A stretch of DNA of 10,553 bases from an uncultured Methylophaga sp. (GTDB lineage Bacteria > Pseudomonadota > Gammaproteobacteria > Nitrosococcales > Methylophagaceae). The position numbers and the translations under genes were made by a program. The stretch lies in the NCBI GenBank assembly GCA_947631375.1, contig CANRLD010000053.1:1-10553 (forward strand), read 5' to 3'. This document shows, piece by piece, positions 1 through 6,612 of the stretch. A model generated the notes under the pieces. It was not told the origin of the DNA. It did no database searches and saw only the letters and a program-made list of their open reading frames with translations. Numbering within the stretch: position 1 is the first letter of the stretch; each line of letters starts with the position of its first letter.

Positions 1-461
1 TGGTGTATCTGTCAGGTTTTCTGGAAAACCACCATCATCAGGTGGGGGCAACAGCCATTCAACTGGGCGTTGCCAAAGTCAATCACAGCATGCTGGAAGC
101 GTTCATTCTGGGTATTTTCTGTAATGTACTGGTCTGTCTGGCCAGCTGGATGGCCTACGCTTCCCGTACCGTAACGGATAAGATTCTGGCGATTATTTTC
201 CCCATTTCGGCCTTTGTTGCCATGGGTTTTGAACACTCTATCGCCAATCTGTATATGATTCCTGTAGCGATGCTGGCAGCAACAGAGCCAGCAGCCCTCG
301 CACAATCGGGTCTATCAACAGACCAGCTTGCCAACCTGGATTGTTCCGGCTTGATCAGTAACCTGATTCCGGTCACCTTGGGCAATATCGTCGGGGGCGC
401 ACTGTTTGTCGCCATGACCTACTATCTGGTCTATGTTTATTCTGCCAAATCAACCGATTAA
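1..461 (+). CDS. Formate/nitrite transporter (FNT family), C-terminal part
   Basis: This is the 3' part of an inner-membrane channel that moves small monovalent acids such as formate or nitrite. The frame is open from the left edge, so the true start lies outside the window; the GTG at 3 is only an internal valine codon. About 152 residues remain, against roughly 270-290 for the family. Visible FNT hallmarks are the stretch GIFCNVLVCLASW, which fits the second FNT signature, and GFEHSIANLY, which carries the conserved central histidine (codon at 234-236) of the pore. Hydrophobic segments alternate with short loops to the end, and the tail is short and polar. I cannot separate formate (FocA), nitrite (NirC) or hydrosulfide types from this fragment. 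A hairpin follows at 468-489, and the next gene, clpB, is convergent. Confidence 0.93.
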   Translation, partial: VYLSGFLENHHHQVGATAIQLGVAKVNHSMLEAFILGIFCNVLVCLASWMAYASRTVTDKILAIIFPISAFVAMGFEHSIANLYMIPVAMLAATEPAALAQSGLSTDQLANLDCSGLISNLIPVTLGNIVGGALFVAMTYYLVYVYSAKSTD

Positions 462-467
462 ACGAAC

Positions 468-489
468 AGCGGGGTGTAACCACCCCGCT
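468..489. terminator. Hairpin between convergent FNT gene and clpB, probable bidirectional terminator
   Basis: A perfect 9-bp inverted repeat, AGCGGGGTG / CACCCCGCT, encloses a 4-nt loop (TAAC). It begins 6 nt after the stop codon of the FNT gene and ends 20 nt from the clpB stop. No T-run follows on the plus strand. On the minus strand the hairpin is followed by GTTCGTTTAAT, a weak U-rich tail, so it is a better terminator for clpB than for the FNT gene. Its position between converging genes supports use in both directions. Confidence 0.7.
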
Positions 490-509
490 ATCCGATAACA
501 ACATTACTA

Positions 510-3095
510 TCAATGCTTGGTAATCTTGCTGAACACCAATGCGTCATTTTCAACATCGACTTTGATAACATCGTTCGCGCCAAACCGCCCGGCGAGCAGA
601 TCCTGCGCCAACGGATTTTCCAGCTCCTGCTGAATCGCCCGTTTCAACGGACGAGCACCATACACCGGGTCGAAACCCGCTTCAGCCAGTCTATCCAGCG
701 CCGCATCTGATAATTCCAGTCCCATATCCCGCTCGGCCAGACGTTGACGCAGATGTGCCAGCTGAATATCGGCAATAGCACGGATTTGCGTTTTTTGTAA
801 TGGATGAAAGACCACCACTTCATCCACCCGGTTAATAAATTCCGGACGGAAATGCTGACCGACAATCTCCATCACCGCACTTTTCATCGTGTCGTAATTG
901 TCGTCACCCACCATTTCCTGAATCACATTCGATCCCAGATTCGAGGTCATCACAATCACGGTATTTCTGAAATCAACAGTACGACCTTGCCCGTCAGTCA
1001 ACCGACCGTCATCCAGCACTTGCAACAGGATATTGAACACATCCGGATGGGCTTTTTCCACTTCATCCAGCAAAATTACTGAATAGGGTTTACGACGCAC
1101 CGCTTCGGTCAGATAACCTCCTTCCTCATAGCCGACATAGCCCGGCGGCGCCCCAATCAGTCGCGCCACGGAATGTTTTTCCATAAATTCGGACATATCA
1201 ATGCGCACCATGGCATCTTCCGTATCAAACAGGAACACTGCCAGTGATTTACACAGCTCTGTTTTACCCACACCGGTTGGTCCCAAAAACAGGAAGGAAC
1301 CGTTTGGCCGATTGGGATCTGACAAGCCGGCACGGCTGCGACGAATCGCATTGGCTACCGAGGTGACGGCCTCATCCTGACCGACCACCCGTTCATGCAG
1401 CGCCTCATCCATATTCAGTAATTTGTCGCGCTCACCTTCCAGCATTTTAGACACTGGAATTCCGGTCCATTTGGAGACGACTTCGGCGATTTCTTCTTCA
1501 CCCACTTTGTTACGCAATAAGGTGAACTCCTGCATTTCAGCTTGTGTGGCAAAATCCAGTTGCTTTTCCAATGCTGGAATGCGTCCATATTGCAGCTCAG
1601 ACATTTTTTCCAGATTACCGCTACGATTAGCGGCTTCTAACTCCAGCCGAGCTTTTTCCAGTTCTTCCTTGATATGTTGACTGCCATGCAGGGCGGCCTT
1701 TTCCGACTTCCAGACTTCTTCCAGATCGGTGTATTCGCGTGCCAGCTTTTTCATTTCTGTTTCCAGCGTATCCAGACGCTTTTTGGACGCTTCATCCGTT
1801 TCTTTCTGCAAGGCAACGCGTTCTATTTTCAGCTGAATCAACCGCCTTTCCAGACGATCCAGGGCTTCCGGCTTGGAGTCAATTTCCATCCGGATACGAC
1901 TGGCGGCTTCGTCGATCAAGTCGATGGCTTTATCCGGCAGATTTCTATCAGTGATGTAACGATGCGATAAAGTGGCCGCCGCAACAATCGCCGGATCAGT
2001 GATATCCACACCATGATGCACTTCATAGCGCTCACTTAAGCCCCGTAAAATCGCAATGGTGGACTCCACGCTGGGCTCGCCGACAATCACTTTCTGGAAA
2101 CGTCGTTCCAGCGCCGCATCTTTTTCCACATATTGACGATATTCATCCAGGGTGGTCGCGCCAATGCAATGTAACTCACCACGCGCCAGCGCAGGTTTCA
2201 GCATATTACCAGCGTCCATTGATCCTTCGGCCTTGCCGGCTCCGACCATAGTATGAATTTCGTCGATAAACAGGATGATTTGCCCTTCCTGTTTGGACAG
2301 ATCGTTAAGAACCGCTTTCAAGCGTTCTTCAAATTCACCACGGAATTTGGCGCCGGCAATCAGGGCGCCCATATCCAGAGCAAGCACTCGCTTATGCTTC
2401 ATGCCTTCCGGTACTTCACCATTGATAATGCGTTGTGCCAAGCCTTCGACAATCGCTGTTTTACCCACACCCGGCTCGCCGATCAGTACCGGGTTATTTT
2501 TGGTGCGGCGCTGCAATACCTGAATCGTACGACGGATCTCATCATCGCGGCCAATCACCGGATCCAGCTTGCCGCTTTCGGCTCGTGCGGTCAGATCAAT
2601 GGTGTATTTCTCCAGCGCCTGACGCTGTTCTTCTGCATTTTGGTCGGTCACGCGTTCGCCCCCACGAATTTTGTCTATCACATTGGTGACGTTAGTTTTA
2701 TTGGCACCATGTTTACGCAGTAAATCGCCGGCCTGGTTTTTATCTTCCACCAGCGCCAGTACCAACAATTCGCTGGAAATAAATTGATCTTGACGTTGTT
2801 GCGCTAATTTATCGGTTTGATTCAGCAGGCGACTCAAATCATTGGAAATGCGGATATCGCCATTGCCGCCCTCGACTTGCGGAAAACGGTGTAGCTGTGC
2901 TTCCAGATCGGCCTGGTATGCCGGCACGTTTACGCCACTTTGCGCCAGTAACGGTTTTACCGTACCACCTTGCTGATTTAACAATGCCAACACTAAGTGT
3001 GCAGGTTCGATAATTTGATGATCGCGGCCAACAGCCAGACTTTGAGCAGCAGCAAGTGCTTCCTGAAACTTGCTGGTAAGTTTGTCAATTTGCAT
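510..3095 (-). CDS. clpB: ATP-dependent chaperone ClpB (protein disaggregase)
   Basis: ClpB is a cytoplasmic hexameric AAA+ machine that, with DnaK/DnaJ/GrpE, threads proteins out of aggregates after heat stress. At 861 residues it is full length (E. coli 857). Domains seen: N-terminal Clp repeats, residues about 1-145; first ATPase with Walker A GEPGVGKT (206-213) and Walker B ending in IDE (277-279); the coiled-coil middle domain typical of ClpB rather than ClpA/ClpX, about 405-525; second ATPase with Walker A GPTGVGKT (605-612) and Walker B VILLDE (673-678); pore loop GYVGYEEGG (652-660); and a C-terminal domain containing the PVYGARPLKRAIQ block. The first pore loop reads AKFRGEF, with phenylalanine where E. 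coli has tyrosine, a mild change. The ATG at 3095 follows ACAGGG by 8 nt. Residue 149 is a GTG valine, the place where E. coli starts its short form. A sigma-32 promoter lies just upstream. Confidence 0.99.
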   Translation of the reverse strand: MQIDKLTSKFQEALAAAQSLAVGRDHQIIEPAHLVLALLNQQGGTVKPLLAQSGVNVPAYQADLEAQLHRFPQVEGGNGDIRISNDLSRLLNQTDKLAQQRQDQFISSELLVLALVEDKNQAGDLLRKHGANKTNVTNVIDKIRGGERVTDQNAEEQRQALEKYTIDLTARAESGKLDPVIGRDDEIRRTIQVLQRRTKNNPVLIGEPGVGKTAIVEGLAQRIINGEVPEGMKHKRVLALDMGALIAGAKFRGEFEERLKAVLNDLSKQEGQIILFIDEIHTMVGAGKAEGSMDAGNMLKPALARGELHCIGATTLDEYRQYVEKDAALERRFQKVIVGEPSVESTIAILRGLSERYEVHHGVDITDPAIVAAATLSHRYITDRNLPDKAIDLIDEAASRIRMEIDSKPEALDRLERRLIQLKIERVALQKETDEASKKRLDTLETEMKKLAREYTDLEEVWKSEKAALHGSQHIKEELEKARLELEAANRSGNLEKMSELQYGRIPALEKQLDFATQAEMQEFTLLRNKVGEEEIAEVVSKWTGIPVSKMLEGERDKLLNMDEALHERVVGQDEAVTSVANAIRRSRAGLSDPNRPNGSFLFLGPTGVGKTELCKSLAVFLFDTEDAMVRIDMSEFMEKHSVARLIGAPPGYVGYEEGGYLTEAVRRKPYSVILLDEVEKAHPDVFNILLQVLDDGRLTDGQGRTVDFRNTVIVMTSNLGSNVIQEMVGDDNYDTMKSAVMEIVGQHFRPEFINRVDEVVVFHPLQKTQIRAIADIQLAHLRQRLAERDMGLELSDAALDRLAEAGFDPVYGARPLKRAIQQELENPLAQDLLAGRFGANDVIKVDVENDALVFSKITKH

Positions 3096-3128
3096 TGCAA
3101 TAACCCTGTAAAAAATAAGTTAATTACA

Positions 3129-3156
3129 ACATGGGGGAGAACTGCAAAAAATCAAG
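3129..3156 (-). promoter_or_regulatory. Sigma-32 (RpoH) heat-shock promoter of clpB
   Basis: Read on the minus strand, the gap upstream of clpB contains CTTGAT (3156-3151), a 14-nt spacer, then CCCCATGT (3136-3129). The known E. coli RpoH consensus is CTTGAA, 13-15 nt, CCCCATNT, so the -10 box is a full match and the -35 has one mismatch. Transcription would start near 3122, giving a leader of roughly 27 nt that contains the ACAGGG ribosome-binding site. This lets clpB respond to heat independently of the three genes upstream on the same strand. Confidence 0.88.
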
Positions 3157-3213
3157 TCGCTACGCATAAACATCGCTAGCCGAGTTGATTACCACAATAC
3201 AGGCGAATGTTCG

Positions 3214-3882
3214 CTAGGTTGCCGGCGTTTCTATTGCCAGCGTAATCGCTTTCAAACACTGTTCCATCGATTCTGCTGAACACGTTAATGGTGGCACCAT
3301 CAATAATCGTACCCTGCTCGGTACAAAGGGGGCGGTAAAGACTTTTCCTTGCGCACTAACCCCATCAATACGCACTGGAAAAACGGCAGCATCTGACCAG
3401 CTGGCCAGCCATGCAACACCGCCTTTTATTTTCCGTGGCGGATCCGTGTCCAGATGAATTTTACCGTGCGGAAACAAGGCGATGACTTCTCCCTGCTGTA
3501 AGGCCCGCAATGCTTGCCGCAAAGCCTGTTCCGGGCGACCGCTGCGGTCTACCGGGATACAACCGGCTTTTTTGAACAGCCAGCTGACGATGGGGCGTTG
3601 ATATTCCTCACGGGCAATTAAAAACCGCAGTGGCCGACGACTGGCAGCAATTAACAATAAGGGGTCAACGCCTGACACATGATTGGCGACCACAATGGCC
3701 GCGCCGCTTTCCGGTAATGCAATGTGCTCATCTGGTAATCGGTGCAGATAGCGGCAAAGTAAGCGGGTCCAGCCATCCAGCCAGTTGACGGTTGGGCCGC
3801 CCCAGTCAGCTCTGGCATGGTACAAACCAATCAGCCAGATGCTGATACCAACAGCAACACTCAGCAAAATAAAAGTGATCAT
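3214..3882 (-). CDS. PlsC-like 1-acylglycerol-3-phosphate acyltransferase family protein
   Basis: This is a probable membrane-bound lysophospholipid acyltransferase, transferring a fatty acyl chain to a lysophosphatidic acid or similar acceptor. It has 222 residues, typical of short PlsC proteins. A hydrophobic N-terminal helix (residues 2-21) should anchor it in the inner membrane. The catalytic NHxxxxD box is NHVSGVD (67-73, with His68 and Asp73). Block II is GCIPVDRSGR (107-116), and the later FPVRIDGVS (168-176) fits block IV. Block III, normally FPEGTRS, is FPHGKIH (137-143), so the usual Glu of the phosphate-binding motif is His; this may mark a subfamily with a different acceptor. The ATG overlaps the yciO stop by 4 nt (ATGA), implying translational coupling. 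The exact substrate cannot be read from the sequence. Confidence 0.88.
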   Translation of the reverse strand: MITFILLSVAVGISIWLIGLYHARADWGGPTVNWLDGWTRLLCRYLHRLPDEHIALPESGAAIVVANHVSGVDPLLLIAASRRPLRFLIAREEYQRPIVSWLFKKAGCIPVDRSGRPEQALRQALRALQQGEVIALFPHGKIHLDTDPPRKIKGGVAWLASWSDAAVFPVRIDGVSAQGKVFTAPFVPSRVRLLMVPPLTCSAESMEQCLKAITLAIETPAT

Positions 3883-4505
3883 TGCACTTCGAACGGTGTG
3901 GTATCTCCCCTTCCGATACGCGCTATTTCCGGCAGATCATTAATAAATTCCACCACGGTGGTCGGCTCATTACCACAGGCGCCACCATCAATAATCAAAT
4001 CAACGTGTTTGCCAATCTGTTCGGCAATTTCCTCGGCTTCGGTCATTGGCAGTGATTCCCCCGGCATGATCAAGGTCGAACTCATCAACGGTTCATTAAG
4101 TTCTGCCAGCAGGGCCAGCGCGATATTATGCGTTGGGATCCGTAAACCAATCGTTTTTCGTTTAGGGTGCTGTAATCGGCGCGGCACCTCTTTTGTCGCT
4201 GGCAGCACAAACGTATAGGGGCCAGGTGTATAGGCTTTTATCAGCCGAAATACCGCATTGTTGAACTTGGCGTAAACCGATAACTCCGACAGATCCCGGC
4301 ATACCAGTGTGAAGTTATGACTATCATCCAGTTGTCGCAAGCGGCGGATCCGCTCCATGGCTGTCTTGTTGCCCAGATGACAGCCCAGCGCATAGCCCGA
4401 ATCGGTCGGATACACAACCAGTCCGCCATTTAAAATAATCTGACAAGCCTGCTTGATCAGTCGTTGCTGCGGGTTCTGCGGATGAATTTGAAAATACTGA
4501 CTCAT
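3879..4505 (-). CDS. yciO: YciO, Sua5/YrdC (TsaC) family protein
   Basis: The 208-residue protein is close to E. coli YciO throughout, starting with a near-identical MSQ-F-IHP-NPQQRLI segment. The Sua5/YrdC fold in TsaC makes threonylcarbamoyl-AMP from threonine, bicarbonate and ATP for tRNA t6A; YciO is a paralog whose own role is less settled. Visible are the nucleotide-pocket strand YPTDSGYALG (32-41), RLRQL (55-59) where TsaC has its KxR motif, and EVPRRLQ. The region matching TsaC's STSAN is MSSTLIM (141-147), lacking the Asn, as I recall also for E. coli YciO. I therefore name it YciO and do not assign it as the essential t6A enzyme. A strong Shine-Dalgarno, AGAAGGTG, lies 4 nt before the ATG. 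It sits 51 bp after the PHP nuclease gene, as in E. coli, and overlaps the acyltransferase start. Confidence 0.95.
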   Translation of the reverse strand: MSQYFQIHPQNPQQRLIKQACQIILNGGLVVYPTDSGYALGCHLGNKTAMERIRRLRQLDDSHNFTLVCRDLSELSVYAKFNNAVFRLIKAYTPGPYTFVLPATKEVPRRLQHPKRKTIGLRIPTHNIALALLAELNEPLMSSTLIMPGESLPMTEAEEIAEQIGKHVDLIIDGGACGNEPTTVVEFINDLPEIARIGRGDTTPFEVQ

Positions 4506-4509
4506 TTAA

Positions 4510-4517
4510 CACCTTCT
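4510..4517 (-). promoter_or_regulatory. Strong ribosome-binding site of yciO
   Basis: AGAAGGTG on the minus strand lies 4 nt before the ATG at 4505-4503. It fixes this start over later in-frame ATGs and is clearly stronger than the sites of the neighbouring genes, which rely on overlap or have weak purine tracts. Confidence 0.75.
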
Positions 4518-4556
4518 GTGTTTGTTACCTGTCTAAACAGCGTGAAACAGCCTACT

Positions 4557-5387
4557 TTACTGCCACACCGACCATACTGGGGTACATGAGGCCGGTAAAG
4601 GCAAAAACCGCCCGAGCTCTGTCCAGCGTTGTTCCGGGCTGTGAAAGTCCGATCCGCAGGAAGCCAGCAGATCATAGCGTTTTGCCAGACTGGCGATATT
4701 GTGTATCTGCTCAGGATGTTGCGGCCCCGAACTGACTTCAATTCCCTGTCCGCCTGCCATCTTGAAGTCATCAATCAACCGGCGAAGTTTCGTCGCACTG
4801 AGCTTGTAGCGTAACGGATGCGCAATAACTGCCTGCCCACCAGCGCCGACAATCCACTCAACCGCCGACGTCAAATCTGTCCACTGTCCTGGCACATATC
4901 CCGGTTTACCGCGTACCAGAAAACGTTTGAAGACATCTTTGGTGTCGCTGGCATAACCTTTTTCCATCAAAAACTGGGCAAAATGCATCCGCCCCAACAT
5001 GGTTTTTGACGCATATTGACTGGCTCCTTCCAGCGCCCCTTCAATGCCGGCTTTTGCCAGACGCCGCGCAATTTCTTCCGCCCGCTGCTGGCGATAGTGG
5101 CGAAGTGCCGCTAACCCCGATTGCAGGGCAACATTATTGATATCGATATTCAAGCCAATAATGTGAATGGTCTGGCTGTACCAGCTCACCGATATTTCTA
5201 CGCCGGGCACCAATGTTAATGGCGTGTCTGCCGCTGCCTGTGTTGCAGCAATAATTCCTTCGGTACCGTCGTGATCGGTCAGGGCCAGCACATCCACACC
5301 TTGTTGAATCGCCCGCTCAACCAGTGTTTCCGGCGACAATGCACCGTCAGATGCAGTGGAATGGCAATGCAGGTCATAATGCGTCAT
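4557..5387 (-). CDS. rnm: PHP-domain 5'-3' exoribonuclease / 3',5'-nucleotide bisphosphate phosphatase (RNase AM)
   Basis: This is the YciV/TrpH family, cytoplasmic metal-dependent phosphoesterases. In E. coli the enzyme (RNase AM) trims 5' ends of rRNA precursors and hydrolyses short RNA and pAp-like nucleotides. It has 276 residues, near the usual 280-295. PHP metal ligands are easy to place: DLHCHS (His7, His9), Asp14, LTDHD (His39, Asp40), PGVEIS (Glu64), IHIIG (His75), GRMHFAQFL (His135), IAHPLRY (His190) and CGSDFHSP (Asp247, His249). The insertion between the PHP halves contains the ALEGA and GYVPGQW segments shared with E. coli. The MTHYDLHCHS start sits as close to the first metal motif as expected, though its ribosome-binding site is weak. 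It heads the minus-strand cluster with yciO downstream, as in enteric bacteria, and diverges from yciB across 52 bp. Confidence 0.95.
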   Translation of the reverse strand: MTHYDLHCHSTASDGALSPETLVERAIQQGVDVLALTDHDGTEGIIAATQAAADTPLTLVPGVEISVSWYSQTIHIIGLNIDINNVALQSGLAALRHYRQQRAEEIARRLAKAGIEGALEGASQYASKTMLGRMHFAQFLMEKGYASDTKDVFKRFLVRGKPGYVPGQWTDLTSAVEWIVGAGGQAVIAHPLRYKLSATKLRRLIDDFKMAGGQGIEVSSGPQHPEQIHNIASLAKRYDLLASCGSDFHSPEQRWTELGRFLPLPASCTPVWSVWQ

Positions 5388-5439
5388 GGTGTTGATTTTA
5401 CGTTAGAATGTGCCATCACTGTACTAATGAAAGAAAAAG

Positions 5440-6033
5440 ATGAAATTATTAACAGATTTTTTACCGATTATTCTGTTTTTCATTGCCTATAAATTTGGCG
5501 GTGGAACCTATCACTGGAACGGGCAGGAATATGAGGTCGCCGGTATTTACGCAGCGACTGCCGTCATGATGGTAGCGACTCTGCTGCAAGTCGCCTGGGG
5601 CTGGCTGCGCCATAGAAAGGTTGAAAGACAACATTTGCTGACGCTGATTCTGGTCATGGTACTCGGGGGCGCAACATTGTGGTTACAAAATCCGGAATTT
5701 GTGATGTGGAAACCCACCGCCGTCAACTGGTTATTCGCTCTGGCCTTTATTGCTGCCAGAGTATTTACCGACAAAACCTTGCTGGAACGCTTGATGGCTT
5801 CCCATCTGCAACTGCCAACTGTCGTCTGGTCACGCCTTAATACAGCATGGATTCTGTTTTTTATTTTTTCGGGTCTGCTGAATATCTATATTGCCTATAA
5901 CTACTCGGAAGAAGCCTGGGTAAACTTTAAATTATTTGGTTCATTAGCCATTACAGTGGTATTTATTGCCGGACAGGCGCTTTATTTGTCCCGCCATATT
6001 AGTGATCCCTCTGACTCCAAGGATGTCTCATGA
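5440..6033 (+). CDS. yciB: YciB (IspZ) inner-membrane septation protein
   Basis: YciB is a polytopic inner-membrane protein linked in enteric bacteria and Shigella to cell envelope synthesis and septation; the biochemical activity is unknown. Family marks are the start MKLLTDFLPIILFFIAYK, LRHRKVE (57-63), the GGATLWLQNPEFVMWKP segment (76-92), LPTVVWSRLNTAW (125-137), GLLNIYIA (145-152) and EAWVNFKLFGS (158-168). Five hydrophobic spans are visible. Its 197 residues exceed the 179 of E. coli because about 14 extra residues (roughly 20-33, GGTYHWNGQEYEVA) lie between the first helix and the GIYAAT segment, and the tail is slightly longer. The ATG follows a weak purine tract (AAAGAAAAAG). Its TGA overlaps the yciI start by 4 nt (ATGA). 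It is first in the plus-strand operon. Confidence 0.96.
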   Translation: MKLLTDFLPIILFFIAYKFGGGTYHWNGQEYEVAGIYAATAVMMVATLLQVAWGWLRHRKVERQHLLTLILVMVLGGATLWLQNPEFVMWKPTAVNWLFALAFIAARVFTDKTLLERLMASHLQLPTVVWSRLNTAWILFFIFSGLLNIYIAYNYSEEAWVNFKLFGSLAITVVFIAGQALYLSRHISDPSDSKDVS

Positions 6034-6332
6034 TGCTTTATGCCATTATCAGCGAAGATAAGCCCGACAGCCTGCAACGGCGTCTGGCTGCCCGCCCCGC
6101 CCATCTTGCCCGCTTACAGCAATTACAAGATGAAGGCCGTTTAGTGCTTGCGGGGCCACACCCGGCAATTGATAGTAATGATCCGGGCGAAGCCGGTTTC
6201 AGCGGCAGCCTGGTTGTTGCAGAGTTTACCGACTGGCGCAGTGCTCAAATCTGGGCAGGCGAAGATCCCTATATCGAAGCCGATGTTTACGCCAAAGTAA
6301 CCGTCAAACCCTTTCGCAAGGTGCTGCCGTGA
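6030..6332 (+). CDS. yciI: YciI family protein
   Basis: This is a small cytoplasmic ferredoxin-like-fold protein; the family is thought to contain a His-Asp catalytic pair but has no established reaction. The 100 residues align with E. coli YciI throughout: RPAHLARLQ (22-30) with the conserved His25, DEGRL (34-38) with Asp34, AGPHPAIDSNDPGEAGF (41-57) and VKPFRKV (92-98). Two ATGs stand together at 6030 and 6033. The first overlaps the yciB stop as ATGA; the second gives a protein numbered exactly like the E. coli one, and is a real alternative start one residue shorter. The TGA overlaps the GTG of the bolA-family gene by 4 nt, so yciB, yciI and bolA are probably translated in a coupled way. 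Confidence 0.96.
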   Translation: MMLYAIISEDKPDSLQRRLAARPAHLARLQQLQDEGRLVLAGPHPAIDSNDPGEAGFSGSLVVAEFTDWRSAQIWAGEDPYIEADVYAKVTVKPFRKVLP

Positions 6333-6598
6333 CACTGGCCACCCGGCAACGGCTGGAACAGCTGCTGCAGCAACTCCATCCCGTACAGTTACAAATTACC
6401 GATGACAGTCATCTGCACGCGGGACACGCCGGTAATACCGGAGGCGGTCATTTTTCGGTATTTATTGTCAGTGAAGAATTTGAGGGATTATCACTGCTCA
6501 AGCGCCATCGTCTGGTGCATGACGCTGCAGCCGAATTACTACCTTCGGTTATTCATGCGCTGAGCATTCAGGCTAAAACCCCAGCCGAACTGGATTAG
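6329..6598 (+). CDS. BolA family protein
   Basis: This 89-residue BolA-fold protein probably works with a monothiol glutaredoxin (Grx4 type) in iron-sulfur cluster handling or iron sensing; some relatives act as DNA-binding regulators. Family marks are ITDDSHLHAGH (23-33), GGHFSVFIVSEEFEG (39-53), the invariant LKRHRLVHD (57-65) and IHALSIQAKTPAE (75-87). It begins at GTG, overlapping the yciI stop as GTGA; no better start is in frame. It matches the short BolA-like proteins rather than the longer E. coli BolA with its C-terminal tail, so I give no symbol. The next gene starts 14 nt after its TAG. Confidence 0.93.
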   Translation: MTLATRQRLEQLLQQLHPVQLQITDDSHLHAGHAGNTGGGHFSVFIVSEEFEGLSLLKRHRLVHDAAAELLPSVIHALSIQAKTPAELD

Positions 6599-6612
6599 CC
6601 GACGCAATCGCT

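Noticed and set aside
2253..2723. A 156-codon open frame on the plus strand, opposite clpB
   Set aside because: It lies wholly antisense to a strongly conserved part of clpB, shows no family likeness, and is one of several overlapping shadow frames there.
3110..3155. A sigma-70 promoter TTGATT ... TGTAAT before clpB
   Set aside because: The spacer is about 21 nt, and the same bases form a far better sigma-32 promoter.
3155..3185. A rho-independent terminator after the acyltransferase gene (minus strand)
   Set aside because: Only a 4-bp GCTA/TAGC stem precedes the T-run, which overlaps the sigma-32 promoter; too weak to call.
5392..5428. A sigma-70 promoter TTGATT ... TACTAAT before yciB
   Set aside because: The spacing is about 24 nt, and transcription would start almost at the ATG, removing the ribosome-binding site.
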